Assembly: GCA_033439765.1 (NCBI GenBank)
Contig: JAULSN010000005.1
Coordinates: 4,013,231 to 4,077,230 of the forward strand
From: Lasiosphaeria ovina
Lineage: Eukaryota; Ascomycota; Sordariomycetes; Sordariales; Lasiosphaeriaceae
DNA: 64,000 nt
Reading direction: 5' to 3'
The notes beneath the pieces were generated by a model. That model worked only from the letters and a program-made list of their open reading frames with translations, was not told the origin of the DNA and did not search any database. This document shows, piece by piece, positions 10,881-22,787 of the stretch (positions are counted from its first letter, which is position 1; the number at the start of each line of letters is the position of its first letter). A program made the translations under genes and the position numbers.

Positions 10881-13869
10881 ATGGCCATGGAACGAGCCCC
10901 TCGGGGCTTGCCCGACAACCCAGCCCAAGCACGACGGGCTCTCGCGGCCGCTGCCCTGGCGAATCCTCCAGCTCCGCCCCCGATGCCCAGCCTGCGAGAT
11001 GTGCCCTCCAACTCAAATCTATCGGCGTCGGCGCCTCTCTCCTCTGGCCAGGTTATTGCTCTGGCGAGGGAGGCAATGAAAGCCGCTCACGACAATGAAG
11101 CAAAAGCCGCCGAGGCGAGCGGAGTCAGCAACAGCCTCAAGCCTGGTCTCACTATTGACTTGAGTAGGAAGAAGATCCTGAAGCTGCCTGACGAAATCGT
11201 TGACGTAATTAAGGATGAATTAGAGCGGTAGGGTCTATAAACTTTCCCCTTCCTCTCTTGGACTGTCTAGCTAATGCTCTACTTGCCCGTCAGGCTTGCG
11301 CTGTCACACAACTATTTGCAGACATTCCCAACCAGGTTCGCTGAGTGCACCTCGATCCGGTACCTCAACGTCAGACAGAACAGGATAAAGGAATTTCCCC
11401 TTGCTGTAAGTGCTGCCTCAGCCCCAAGACATCCCCGGCAACACCAGGCTGACTGTGTTTTTCTGTTAGCTGTGCAATCTCAAATCACTTGAAATCCTGG
11501 ATCTGGGGCGGAACTTGCTGCAGGCTCTTCCGCCAGAGATCGTCAAGCTGTCATCTTTGAAGGTGTTTTCGATACCAAAGAACCAGATCTCTGAACTCCC
11601 GCTTTGCTTAGCAGATATGCCGTCGTTGTCCGTTATTAAATTAGAAGGCAACCCGCTCGTGTTTCCTCCACCCGAAGTTCTGCAGGTGCAGGCTGCAACT
11701 ATACAAAACGATGTCTCGAAGGAGTTTGAAATGACAGAAGTTTCCATAACCGCGCATATCAAGAAATTTCTGAAGCAAAAGGCTCTCAGCCTCAATGGGC
11801 GGGCGGACGCTGACTCGCCCGGCGAGGAGCCTGCAGAAGGCACCGAAACCCCACGGCCTACCATCAAGCGCGTTTTTAGTGGGCGATTCCCTATCCGGGT
11901 CAACGGGAACGACGTTCACGACCTCCGTTCGCCCGCACTCCCTCGGGCCCCGCCAATTCCAACACGGTCTCACTACCGGGGTCTCTCGCAGCAGAACACA
12001 GCGCAACGCAGACCGGGCGTCATGCCACTCACCATTGGTAACCCCAACGAGCGTGTCCGCAGCAATTCCGAAACAACAATCCAGACTTCAAGCCGAGATC
12101 GGGCCGAGAGCAGATCGAGGCGTATGGGCATTGTCTCCAAGAAACCCTCAGAACTCAGCACGCTCGATGAGACAGAGGCCAACAACCGCTTTAGCCATTA
12201 CCGCGGCCTGAGTCATGGGTCGGCGATGCAGGGGAGCGGAACTCATATGCAAGTCAAAAGCCCGAATCCGGCAAGCCCGGCCGATGCATCTTCGCACCGG
12301 CCCGTCTATTTCCGCCGGCTCTCTATCCTCCCGGAACGCAGGCCCGAGTCAAAGGTTGTGGATCCGATAATAGAAGCCGCCAAGGGAATTATTTACTCCA
12401 TCTTTCAGATCCATCCGATGATCCAAATGCTTATGAGTCTTGCCGACGACGGCACCGCACGGCGCTCAAACCTGGAAATCGTCTTCTACAACACCAATGC
12501 GCACGTCGAGCAACTGGAAATTGAAATCCAAAAGCATGACCCAGTCGACGAGTACGGTACAAGAGAGAACGAAAATGTCCAGAGAGCGTGCATCACACTG
12601 GTCAACGCTTACACCCACGTGTGCACTCTATTAATGGGCAATGTTGATCTCTTCCTCGATAATGGCGACCCACGGTACATTCGTACCCTACTGACCCAGC
12701 TTTATAATAGTATTATGGAGCTGCGTGTCACATGCTCCCAAGTCCCCTCAGACAAAACCCTACGCCGCGGCCCCTCTCGGTCTGATCTTGGAGACACTTT
12801 GCGCCCCCTATCCCGAGAAAATTCGGCTACCCCAATTGCCGATCGCGTCACCGCGAATGGCAGGTCTCGTAACGGCACCCTGGTGTATAACCCGAGCAAT
12901 TTGCGCGTTGCCACCGACGTTCCCATGTCATACATGAACGGGACTGGCAGGACGGTAGCGATAAGTGCTGCCACACCACGGTCTGGGGACTCGTTCATAT
13001 CGTCCAGCACGTCTGGCGGTCGCGGATTGTCGGCCGACTTTACTGAGGAAGATGCCGTATTCGAGAGGATATTCTTGTCCCTTCAAAAGTCGACAGATCT
13101 CGCTATGCGCGTTCTGCCGTCCTTGAATGCACAGCTTAATGCATACATGCGCAACGCCATGGCTCAGAGAGCATCTGACCACGTTGTCCAGTGTTGGAAA
13201 GCTCTAATGTTTAAGTGCGCCTCTTTTATCCAGCAGACCGAGCTCTTGAAGGGGAAGCTGTCGTCGATCAAGCTTAAGGAGCCCGGCATCCGCACCCAGG
13301 CGTCCTTCTGGATACTTTGCCACAATTTCGTCGAGGCATATTACGTGCTCGTCGGGAAGATGAAGCAGCTCCAGAAGGACATCATGCTCCCGCCCGACAT
13401 CAAGATGAGGCTGCACACCATCCAACAGAGCCTGAAGGAGACTGCCGCTCTTATGCATTCGTCGCCGTGGGCTTACTATGCCGGCCAGGCCGGGTTGGAC
13501 GTCATGATTTCAAGCCCCTACAGTACCCAATCCAATACGCCTGTACCTCTCCCCATGACACCACAGAGCGCGGCTTTGGGTCCCGCCGTGCAGGCAACTG
13601 TCCCGTCGACACCACAGAGCGCTTCCTTCGCCGCCGCGTTCACGGGTAACGTGTTCGAAAGAGCCGATGCCCTGATCTCGATGGGTGGGATCTCAATGTC
13701 GCGGACTGGAACTATGAATTCGACGTCGACGGCGAGTCTGAATTCTATGAGCAGCACTATTTCTTCCCAAGACGGCATCCTCACGCCTTCTTCGGCTCTT
13801 AGCCCTGGCCCAGGCCCGCTCGGTTCTCTACCTCTCCGGGTCAACTATGGGGGCAAAGTTGGCTCCTAG
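10881..13869 (+). CDS. SOG2: SOG2-type leucine-rich repeat protein of the RAM/MOR morphogenesis pathway
   Basis: Scaffold that works with the NDR kinase (Cbk1/COT-1) network in polarised growth and cell separation. Model: join(10881..11227, 11294..11405, 11470..13869), 952 aa; introns of 66 and 64 bp with phases that restore DELERLALSHNYLQ and FPLALCNLKSLEIL. After a Pro/Ala-rich N-terminus come leucine-rich repeats at residues about 90-220 (LTIDLSRKKILKLP, LALSHNYLQTFP, YLNVRQNRIKEFP, ILDLGRNLLQALP, VFSIPKNQISELP). A Ser/Arg-rich linker follows. The conserved RAM-associated region extends from about residue 460 (IIEAAKGIIYSIFQIHPMIQ) to about 860, with a Ser/Thr/Pro tail. The ATG at 10881 has a second Met two codons on. 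Family assignment rests on repeat layout plus the C-terminal helical block. Confidence 0.9.
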
Positions 13870-14749
13870 GTGAGGGCCTTCTAGATTAAGGACCCTGAAG
13901 TGCACCGTTCCCCTGCAGTGCAGATATGTGCTCGGGATTGGATGCTGCACCCCACGATTTCTGGGCGTTAATGTTGAACTTTCTTTGGCGTTTCAACTTC
14001 TGACTATTGGCGTTGAAGGGTGGTCGTTTTGGGCAATGGCTGTAGAAAGATATCATAATATGTATATGGGAGGGAGCCCTGCTGGATCTGGAGCCATGGT
14101 GCTTTTTGTCTTGGGCTGAGAGGGTTGTTGCATTGCATGGAGCTTTGGGATCATACATGATACAGCATGTTCGGCTATGGAGGCGTTATTTCTTAAACGA
14201 AGTAACTGTAATAGAGTTTTGCACCTGCTTTTTCTACAGGCTCGAAACACAACATGGAATGGCTAAGAGTCTGTTGCTTCCAGTACGGCAACCGCGAGGA
14301 CCTTTGAGTAAGGGCTTTGCAGGCAACATATTGTATTCCACGTCATTGACGGAGTCGTCAACGGCCCTATCAACGGCGCCGACGATGTTTTTTTTAGTAG
14401 TTGAAGGTTGGTTGGAGTGGAAAGGTATAGGCCAGGCTATTATGTTGTGGTAAAAAGTGGTAAATTACGACCTGGCAAAATCGTGGATGTACCGTAGGCC
14501 AGGTTCCCTTTCATATTCCCGGACCAAGCATCAACCCCGCCCCCGTACCTCCATGCCGCCCTCCCCTCCCCGCATCTTCTGGGGACCCCGTGCAGCTTTC
14601 AACTCAAGGACGGCCTGCATCCATCTAGTATCTGAAGGCAAATAAGCTCGAACTGAAGTCTCGATGCATACTTGGAACCACTTTGGCCAACGTATTGGCT
14701 ACGTCGATGCCCACTTCCCCAAGCGGTCCCCCTGAATTCACCCCGCATC
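13870..14749. other. Intergenic region between SOG2 and the BLOC1S1-like gene
   Basis: About 880 bp of 3' and 5' untranslated or spacer sequence. I see no convincing coding frame, repeat or RNA gene. Confidence 0.5.
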
Positions 14750-15895
14750 ATGTCTTCCTTCTTTACAGCGAGTGCCCCTTCGGCTACAATAACCCCCCCA
14801 CAACCGGCACCTCCGTCCGTGACAAGTACCACAGCCGGCGGTAGTACGTCCATCTCCTCCCCCGCAACGACGGCCACGTCGGCGACCACCCCACGACCAT
14901 CGTCGCTGTCTCTCCTCTCGTCATCGCCGTCCGGCCTGCCCTTCCTCCCACCCCAGCAGCAGCAACAGCCATCATCCTCGACCGCCCCTTCGTCCGTCTC
15001 CTCGTCGGCGCAACCGCAGCTCCTCCCCGGGCTCCCACCTCTCCCTCACCACCCCCACCACCATGCTACCACGGCCGGCAGCAGTTCCCTAAGCCAGGGC
15101 GCCGGCGGGGGCGGGGGCGCCGGCAGCACCAGCACCAGAACCAACAGCCTGCTCAACCCGACGCTGCCGTCGCCGAGCACGCAGCGGCAGATCGACGAGG
15201 CGCGCACCGCCGTCGTGGCGTCGCTCGGCAACATGCTCGACCGCGAGCTGCAGGGCCGCGGCGCGCTGCTGCACGCCAACAACGCGGCCATCGAGCGCCA
15301 GGAGCGCGACGTGTCGCGCGCCGCCGACGCCCTGCGCCGCGAGAACGACAAGCTCGCCCGCCTCGCCGCCGACCACACCCGCAAGGTCAAGGAGATTGGC
15401 AACGTGCAGAACTGGGCCGAGATGCTCGAGCGCGAGTTTCTTATTGTCGAGGAGACGCTGCGCCTAGTTAGGGAGGGGAGCGGGAGCGGCAGTGGGAGCT
15501 GGAGTGGGAGTGGGAGCTGGTCTGGGAGCGATTCGGGCGACGAAGGGGGCGGCGGACGTCGGGATGGCGACGTGGATGATGATGGCGATGTCGCCATGGC
15601 GGACGATCACGACGCGGTTGGCCAGGTGCCTGGTAAAGGTAAGGCGGTGGAGGAGCTGGAGCAGCGACAGCCGGAGCGAGACCAAGGGCAGGAGGCGGTG
15701 CCCGCTGCTTCTACCTCTGCATCCGCTGTTGCCAGCGATGGTGCCGGAACAGATGCTGCTCGGGAGACGTTGTCGACAAGTGTCGAGGCCAAGCCGCCCC
15801 TATTCGTCCACCCCGAGTCGGTACCGTTGCCGCTGTCTCCGCCGCAGACCGGCCCTATCGACGACGGACCTGCTGTCACACCTGTGACATTATGA
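14750..15895 (+). CDS. BLOC1S1/GCN5L1-domain protein (endosomal BLOC-1 subunit)
   Basis: Single exon, 381 aa from the ATG at 14750 (MSSFFTASAP). The first 140 residues are low-complexity Ser/Thr/Pro/Gln. The recognisable part, about residues 140-245, is a long charged coiled coil (STQRQIDEARTAVVASLGNM through KEIGNVQNWAEMLEREF). The phrase KEIG[ND]V[QE]NWA is characteristic of BLOC1S1, a subunit of the BLOC-1 endosome-trafficking complex. A Gly/Ser/Trp repeat (GSGSGSWSGSGSWSGSDSGD) and an acidic, Pro-rich tail follow. The low-complexity ends are much longer than in the animal protein. The frame stays open upstream of the chosen ATG but without another Met. Confidence 0.8.
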   Translation: MSSFFTASAPSATITPPQPAPPSVTSTTAGGSTSISSPATTATSATTPRPSSLSLLSSSPSGLPFLPPQQQQQPSSSTAPSSVSSSAQPQLLPGLPPLPHHPHHHATTAGSSSLSQGAGGGGGAGSTSTRTNSLLNPTLPSPSTQRQIDEARTAVVASLGNMLDRELQGRGALLHANNAAIERQERDVSRAADALRRENDKLARLAADHTRKVKEIGNVQNWAEMLEREFLIVEETLRLVREGSGSGSGSWSGSGSWSGSDSGDEGGGGRRDGDVDDDGDVAMADDHDAVGQVPGKGKAVEELEQRQPERDQGQEAVPAASTSASAVASDGAGTDAARETLSTSVEAKPPLFVHPESVPLPLSPPQTGPIDDGPAVTPVTL

Positions 15896-16147
15896 TTTCA
15901 CATTATGATTTCGATATGGGAACTCGGCGTTTACTTGTTTGTCCCCTTCACGATGACACGAACGACATACCAGGTAACGGCGGTTTAGTTTGGCTTCAGC
16001 AAAGCGGTTCTTGTTTCTACATTCCAGTGTCCATACCCCAGTCTAGAGGCTGGCTACACGGAGACGTACACACTCTCGCTATATCTATACTATAATATCG
16101 CAAGCAAGACACAGCAGCAACGGCCATGTCTCGCAGCACAGCATCGA

Positions 16148-17204
16148 TTAGATGAGGCCCGGAAGCATCGTGTACCGCTTCTTCTTGTAGCGGTCGCCAA
16201 ACTCGTTGCGCAGGGCCTTCTCCTTGCCGCGGGACCACAGGCGCATGTAGTAGATGCCATATAAGATGAAGGCGACGACTGTGACACTGCGGCTGATGAG
16301 AATAACACCCACCCAGGCGGTGACCTCAAACATATAGTTGGGGCAGGTGACGAGGCCGCTGCCGATGCAGTTGGGGATGCCCTTTTCGGTGCCGCCGGGC
16401 TTGCGCAGGCTGGCCAGATGCTGGTGCACGATCCAGTTGCAGGCCTCGCCGCCAACGAAGAGGGCCAGGCCCAGATAGTCGACGGGTCCGAGCTCGTTCC
16501 GCTCCGACAACGACCCGGGCCGGTAGATGTCAAGGGCGCACAGCAGGCCGGACATGAGCCAGTAGAAGGCCGAGTTGCGGAAGATGTTCCACGCCGGCAT
16601 CGTGTTGGCCGAGAAGCGGTGCACAAAGACCGTCTCGTACTCGCGCTTGAGGAAGTGCAGCTGGAACATGGCAAACAGCAGCCACTGCACCTGCGTCAGC
16701 GGCGCCTCGACGGCCGCCTTGGAATAGACGGGCGCGTAGATGTACGGCCGCAGGTACGCGAAGAGGGCGTGGAAGAGCAGCGGGCCGGCGTACTCAATCA
16801 CGAACACGGTGCGCCACGCAAACTGCAAGCCTGTATTTGGTCTGGTCAGCATGTGCTGGCTTGGATTATGGGTATGAAAGCGTCAATTCCCCCCTGGACA
16901 GGGAGAGAGCAAGGACGGGGAGACAGGAAAGAAAAACCGTACCAAGGTCCTTCACGACCAGCTCGCCCGCCGACATAACGTTAGTCTCATCGCGGACTAG
17001 CCCGAGGCGGTTCTTGAGCGTCTTCTTGGTCGTGGGGTCGTACAGCCCGACGCGGTTGTAGTCGCTGATGCCCGCCTGCCGGGCAATCAGGATTTTGGTT
17101 TCCTCGACCGTGGCATCGGGGGACAGCTCGACCGTCGCGGGAAGCTTCCGGATAGGCTTCCTGGGAACTCTGTTTGAGAGCTTGAGCGAGATCTTGGACG
17201 CCAT
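16148..17204 (-). CDS. TSC13: Very-long-chain enoyl-CoA reductase (TSC13)
   Basis: Last enzyme of the ER fatty-acid elongation cycle; reduces trans-2-enoyl-CoA with NADPH to supply chains for sphingolipids. Model: complement(join(16148..16830, 16943..17204)), 314 aa, intron of 112 bp joining KDLG to LQFAWRTVFVIEY. The N-terminal ~85 residues resemble a ubiquitin-like fold (VELSPDATVEETKILIARQ), as in other TSC13/TECR proteins. The rest is a multi-span membrane domain of the steroid 5-alpha-reductase type, with HFLKREYETVFVHRFS and a basic C-terminal end KKKRYTMLPGLI. It ends only about 250 bp from the stop of the convergent BLOC1S1-like gene. Confidence 0.93.
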
Positions 17205-18449
17205 TTCCCTCTATATCTATCTTTCTCCCGTGTTTCGGATGCTTTGTGCTCTGGCGCCTATCCGCCAATTGCTTTTTCTGGCCGCAAAGTTTAGAGAGAT
17301 ACGGAGACGCGGGGCTATACTTTTTCAACTTTATGCTCGCTCGGGAATTTGTTGAGATGGGATCGACGGGGGTACTTCGTTTTGGCAGTTGAAATGCGAA
17401 ATCTTACGTAATATAATAATCACGGGCGGGAACCCGGCAGCTTGGACTTGAAAGTGTTCGGATTCGGTGTTATTTTATTTTATTTATGGATACGGCGAAA
17501 AAAAATCGGACCAGGCCTTGTACCGAACCGAACGGCCCACCACCTCGAGCGGGTGCCTCGGAACTTTTGCGAGAGCATGATTATCAACCGAGGAAGGTGC
17601 AGAACCTCTTTCCGTCAGAGGGATTTTAAGCTTTGGGGGGGCTGTATGGAGATACGGATACCGTATAATTATGGCCACCGGTGATAGGTATGGAATGTGC
17701 CTCATGTACGAGCCATTTATCTAAGGTATGAACTTTGCTGCCCGACTGTGAGTCTCCTTGGAAGTTTTGCGACTAGGTCGCGTTGCCTTTTTCTTTATTC
17801 GTTCCCACTGGTCGGACTACCTGGTTCAGTTTAACTTGGATGGATATACGGAGTAACATTTATAAGACTCGTACGCGCACTCGTTATGATAACCTTAATC
17901 CTTTCTGGTTGGTGACAGGGAGAACTTGGTACGCAGTAACCCTTACCTTACATAGAATGGTAATTCTCTTGCATCTCCCGAGGTTGGACAAATCTAGTGA
18001 AACAAAGTAGAACACCACATTTAAGACATCCCTAATCATTATCTGCTCAGTGCGTTTTTTCTTTCCGATTATATCATGATCCCACCTGCGATGAGGTAGG
18101 AAAAAGGTCCGTACAAAGAGTACCCCGTACTGCAAAATACGTGCATACGGATACTGCATACGAACAGCTGCAGTGAGGCCTGAGCACCAACCAGCCCTCT
18201 CACCGCCCGCAGCAACCCTCAGTTCTGCCCCAGCACCTCCACCCTCCAACTTTTTTTTTGCAGCTACGTTTGCTCACGTCTAGTTATCGGCGACGTGACC
18301 AGCGTCCGTCTGCACCGCAACCAAGTTTTCCCATAAGATTTGGGTGCGCGCTTCGCGATTCTCCCTGCACCTGCCGTACTCAAACCCTCAATCAATTTTC
18401 GGCAGACTTCACCCATTTTGATCTGGTTCCGGCCTTCCAAGATCGCGCA
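17205..18449. other. Divergent promoter region of TSC13 and MTR4
   Basis: About 1.2 kb between two divergent genes. The MTR4 frame stays open for about 60 codons upstream of its ATG but contains no other Met and reads as leader. I see no other feature. Confidence 0.55.
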
Positions 18450-21400
18450 ATGGACGACCTCTTCGGCGTTTTCTCAGAGCAGCCGCGCGCTTTTAAAAAG
18501 CGGAAGGCGGAACCCGAAGTTGCAGTCAAAGATGAAGGCCACGGGGATGAGACCGCCTCCCACGACGAGGAAATGCCCGCCGCAGATGATGGGGAGGAGG
18601 CACAGATGCACGGCGAACACAAACGGCGAAAGAAGCAGGCCGAAGCTGAGCCTGTTTTGGCCGACTCCTTCCAAACTGCTGCGTCGCGAGAGGTTACCGC
18701 GGCCCAGGGCTTTGAAGGGCCGAAGGAAGGAGAAGAGCCTCTGGTTCTATCGCACAATATTCAGCATCAGGTCGCGCTTCCGCCTGATTTGGACTACGAG
18801 TACATCCCGCTCTCGGAACACAATGCGCCCGCGGAGCCTGCGCGGACATACCCTTTCAAACTTGATCCCTTCCAGAGTATCTCGATAGCCTCTATTCAGC
18901 GCGATGAAAGCGTGCTTGTTTCGGCCCATACCAGTGCCGGAAAGACGGTCGTTGCCGAGTACGCCATTGCACAATGTCTGGCGAGGAACCAGAGGGTCAT
19001 CTACACGAGTCCGATCAAAGCTCTGAGCAACCAAAAGTTCAGAGACTTCCAGGCCGAGTTTGGCGACGTTGGTCTCATGACTGGCGATGTCACCATCAAC
19101 CCGACCGCCAGTTGCCTGGTCATGACCACCGAGATTCTCCGATCTATGCTGTACCGGGGCTCTGAGATCATGCGCGAGGTCGCCTGGGTCATTTTCGACG
19201 AGATCCACTACATGCGAGATAAGATCCGAGGTGTGGTCTGGGAGGAAACGATCATCTTGCTGCCGGACAAGGTGCGCTATGTGTTCCTCTCAGCCACGAT
19301 CCCAAACGCCTTCCAGTTCGCCGAGTGGATTGCCATGATCCACCGACAAGCTTGCCACGTCGTTTATACCGATTTCCGACCCACACCACTGCAAAACTAC
19401 TTCTTCCCGGCTGGCGGCAAGGGCATTTTCTTGATCGTCGACGAGAGGGGTAATTTCAAGGAGTCCAATTTCAACCATGCCATGGCCATGATCGAAGCCA
19501 ATAAGGGCTCAGACCCTGCTGACTGGAACGCAAAACAGAAGGGCAAAGGCAAAAACAAGAAGACCAACAAGGGACAGGTGACGAACGAAACCTCCGACAT
19601 TAGCAAGATCATCCGCATGATTGTCAAGAAGCAATTCCAGCCCGTTATTGTTTTCAACTTCAGCAAGAGGGACTGCGAGCAAATGGCGTTAAAAACCACG
19701 TCCATGAAGTTCAACACACCAAACGAAGAGGAAATGGTCAAGACCGTGTTTGCGAATGCACTGACGCAGCTTTCTGACGACGACAAGAACCTGCCCCAGA
19801 TCACCCACATTCTTCCCTTGCTCCAAAAGGGCATCGGTGTCCATCACTCTGGGCTCTTGCCCATCCTTAAGGAGACTATCGAGATCCTTTTCCAAGAGGG
19901 TCTGATCAAGGTTCTGTTCGCGACCGAGACGTTCTCCATCGGGTTGAACATGCCGGCTAGGACTGTAGTGTTCACACAGGTCACGAAATTCGATGGCGTG
20001 TCAGTACGACCCCTTACCTCCTCCGAGTACGTTCAAATGGCCGGAAGGGCAGGTCGCCGTGGTCTCGACGACCGAGGTATTGTCATCATGATGGTGGATG
20101 ACAAGCTCGAGCCCGATACGGCGAGGGCCATTGTCGTTGGCCAACAAGACCGGTTGAACTCTGCGTTCCATCTTGGGTACAACATGGTTTTGAACCTCCT
20201 GCGCATTGAGGCAATCTCGCCCGAGTACATGTTGGAGAGGTGCTTTTACCAGTTTCAAAATGCTGCCAGCGTGCCGCAGTTGGAGAAGGAACTCGGCGCC
20301 CTAACCCACGAGAGGGACAGCATGATAATTCCAGATGAGAGCACGGTCAAGGAGTACTGCGGCCTTCGGAAACAACTCGAGGCCTATAACAAGGACTTTT
20401 TGGCCGTTATACAGCACCCCAACTACTGCCTCGAGTTTCTTCAGCCTGGCCGTCTCGTCAACATCAAGAACCCCAGTGGAACCGAATACGGCTGGGGTGT
20501 AGTAATGAACTTTGTTGCCCGCAGCGCCCAAAAACCCGGAGAGACGCCCTACGCACCACAGGAGACCTATTTCATAGATGTTCTGCTCAAGATCTCAGCG
20601 GATAGCAAGGATTTCGAATCAAACATCAAGGCCAACGAAGCGATGCCCGATGGTGTCTTGCCGGAGAAGGAAGGGGACAAGACCAAGTGGGAAGTTGTTC
20701 CGTGTCTTCTGTCATGCATCAAGTCCCTCAGCCAGATCCGCGTGTTCCTCCCTGAGAAGGTCGAATCAAGACAGGAGCTTCAAGCAGTTGGTTCGTCGGT
20801 CAACGAAGTGAGCAGGCGGTTCTTGGACGGAATACCAATTCTGGATCCCATCGAGAACATGGGTATTGCCGATGAGTCCTTCAAGAAACTCCTCCGCAAA
20901 ATTGAGGTTCTCGAGTCGCGCCTCGTGACGAACCCCTTACACAACTCGCCCCTTCTCCCGGACCTGTGGCAGCAATACTCGGACAAAGTTGCCATCGTAG
21001 AGAAGATCAAAGAGAAGAAGAAGGAGATCGCCAAGGCGCACAGCATTACCCAGCTCGACGAGCTTAAGTCGAGAAAGCGCGTGCTGCGCAGGTTAGGCTT
21101 CATCAATGAGGCCGAGGTGGTAGAGATGAAGGCGCGCGTGGCTTGTGAGATATCTTCCACCGAGGGCCACGAGCTGCTTCTAGCCGAGCTTCTTTTCAAC
21201 CGATTCTTCAACGAGCTCACCCCAGAAGTATGCGCGGCTATCCTGAGCTGCTTTATCTTTGACGAGAAAGTAGATACGAACGCCCTCAAGGAGGACCTGG
21301 CCAAACCCTTTCGGGAAATCCAGGCCCAGGCAAGGGTCATTGCCAAAGTCAGCGCCGAGAGCAAGCTCGAGGTTAACGAGGAAGAATACGTGCAGAGCCT

Positions 21401-21719
21401 TAAATGGCAGCTCATGGACACAGTCCTTGCGTGGGCCCAGGGAAAGCCATTTTCGGAGATCTGGTATGTTTTGTTGCCCCGCCGTGTGCGAAAGACTGAG
21501 CGGTCGTTCTGGACAGTGAAGGTACTGACGCTATTCAGCAAAATGACAAATGTCTACGAAGGGTCTTTGATCCGCCTCTTCCGCCGACTTGAGGAGCTAA
21601 TCCGCCAGATGGCTGAAGCAGCCAAGGTCATGGGCAGCCAAGATCTCCAAGATAAGTTCGACGTCACTCTGAAAACGATCAAGCGTGATATTGTCTCGTT
21701 CAACAGTCTCTATCTCTAA
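18450..21719 (+). CDS. MTR4: Exosome/TRAMP RNA helicase MTR4
   Basis: Nuclear DExH-box 3'-5' RNA helicase that feeds RNA to the exosome, alone or within TRAMP. Intronless, 1089 aa from MDDLFGVFSEQ, close to the yeast length of 1073. After an acidic/basic N-terminus (1-115) come the family motif QHQVALPPDLDYEYIPLS, Walker A AHTSAGKT (about 159-166), DEIHYMRD (about 250), SATIPN (about 281), and VHHSGLLPILKE, FATETFSIGLNMPARTVVFT and QMAGRAGRRGLD in the second RecA domain. The arch/KOW insertion (about 620-860; includes LVNIKNPSGTEYGWGVV) and the C-terminal DSHCT helical domain follow to the end KRDIVSFNSLYL. The intact arch marks MTR4 rather than SKI2. Confidence 0.97.
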   Translation: MDDLFGVFSEQPRAFKKRKAEPEVAVKDEGHGDETASHDEEMPAADDGEEAQMHGEHKRRKKQAEAEPVLADSFQTAASREVTAAQGFEGPKEGEEPLVLSHNIQHQVALPPDLDYEYIPLSEHNAPAEPARTYPFKLDPFQSISIASIQRDESVLVSAHTSAGKTVVAEYAIAQCLARNQRVIYTSPIKALSNQKFRDFQAEFGDVGLMTGDVTINPTASCLVMTTEILRSMLYRGSEIMREVAWVIFDEIHYMRDKIRGVVWEETIILLPDKVRYVFLSATIPNAFQFAEWIAMIHRQACHVVYTDFRPTPLQNYFFPAGGKGIFLIVDERGNFKESNFNHAMAMIEANKGSDPADWNAKQKGKGKNKKTNKGQVTNETSDISKIIRMIVKKQFQPVIVFNFSKRDCEQMALKTTSMKFNTPNEEEMVKTVFANALTQLSDDDKNLPQITHILPLLQKGIGVHHSGLLPILKETIEILFQEGLIKVLFATETFSIGLNMPARTVVFTQVTKFDGVSVRPLTSSEYVQMAGRAGRRGLDDRGIVIMMVDDKLEPDTARAIVVGQQDRLNSAFHLGYNMVLNLLRIEAISPEYMLERCFYQFQNAASVPQLEKELGALTHERDSMIIPDESTVKEYCGLRKQLEAYNKDFLAVIQHPNYCLEFLQPGRLVNIKNPSGTEYGWGVVMNFVARSAQKPGETPYAPQETYFIDVLLKISADSKDFESNIKANEAMPDGVLPEKEGDKTKWEVVPCLLSCIKSLSQIRVFLPEKVESRQELQAVGSSVNEVSRRFLDGIPILDPIENMGIADESFKKLLRKIEVLESRLVTNPLHNSPLLPDLWQQYSDKVAIVEKIKEKKKEIAKAHSITQLDELKSRKRVLRRLGFINEAEVVEMKARVACEISSTEGHELLLAELLFNRFFNELTPEVCAAILSCFIFDEKVDTNALKEDLAKPFREIQAQARVIAKVSAESKLEVNEEEYVQSLKWQLMDTVLAWAQGKPFSEIWYVLLPRRVRKTERSFWTVKVLTLFSKMTNVYEGSLIRLFRRLEELIRQMAEAAKVMGSQDLQDKFDVTLKTIKRDIVSFNSLYL

Positions 21720-22787
21720 GAAGCAGGGTCCTCGCTCGAGGTGGGTCGAATTCTCCGTCAGGCAGACGAGGATCCAGAGTGCGTGGTAAACGCAACCAGC
21801 GATGGGATGTGAGATAGCATGATGGCGCTGATGATGACGCCATTTCGTTTTTGGTATCTTCTTTGCTCCATCTATATCATTACTACCTACTTTTCTATGG
21901 GCGTTAAGGCGGGTTAAGGAAAATCACTAGGGCTGCTTTTTTGAGGGTAAAACTCCCACGCGGTGGATTAGCATAGATAACCTGGGCATTTCCAGGCTTT
22001 GTTGATGTGTGTGTTTTGTCTGTCCTAGATTCTATGGATTACGTGTAGCTAGATACCAAACGCCCTGGGTCGTGTGTTATGTCCTGACAGCATCGTTTGG
22101 CATTTGATGGGATAGAGGGAAGGTAATTTGTGAAAGGCGTGTAGCGCGTCCTGACAGTGCATAGTCTCTTGGGTATGTAGGCACGCGTGCCATCAGCACA
22201 CGGTAGGTGTTGGGCTGGGGGAGGAGTGGAAGATGTCTTTGTTTTGCCTAGTTTGCCCCTTTCCATTTCAGGGGCTGCCGTTGTTGCCTTTTGCAAATTT
22301 ACTTGGGAGCAATGAGACGTGTTATTTTGCGGCCTCACTTTTTGACCCTGATCTTTGATGACGTGAGTGATTCTATTTTATTTTGTATTCTTTCGAGGGG
22401 GGGGTATCATAATGCTTGCTTGCTGCTCGGCTATCCTCGCCGCTTTAAAAAAAAAAAAAAAGAAGAAAAAAACGCTTTCCACCAACAAATTAAATGTCAT
22501 GTGTCCCCTGGGGACCTTCGCTTGCTCTCCCTCCTCCTTCCCCCCTTTCCCAAGAAGCGACCAATCTCTCTCTCTCTATATATATATAATACAAGCTTCC
22601 CTGAGGTAAATACAATATCAGCGGGGCAGTGCTCGGCATTCATCCACTGTACACATGTTATTAAAACAAAGCCAAGCAAGATATCTTGTCGGTCTTGCCG
22701 CTTTACCCTCGTGGCTTTCATAGCCACATGTCCCGTCGGCGGCCGCCGCGTGGACAGAGTCCACACTTGCTACCTAGGCTACGCACG
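21720..22787. other. Convergent 3' region of MTR4 and the DSC3-like gene
   Basis: About 1.07 kb of spacer and untranslated sequence with an A-rich run (22446-22471) and a (TC)n(TA)n run (22566-22589). No coding frame here has a recognisable domain. Confidence 0.5.

Noticed and set aside
18258..18449. Extended N-terminus for MTR4
   Set aside because: The frame is open but has no ATG before 18450, and MDDLF matches the expected start of the family.
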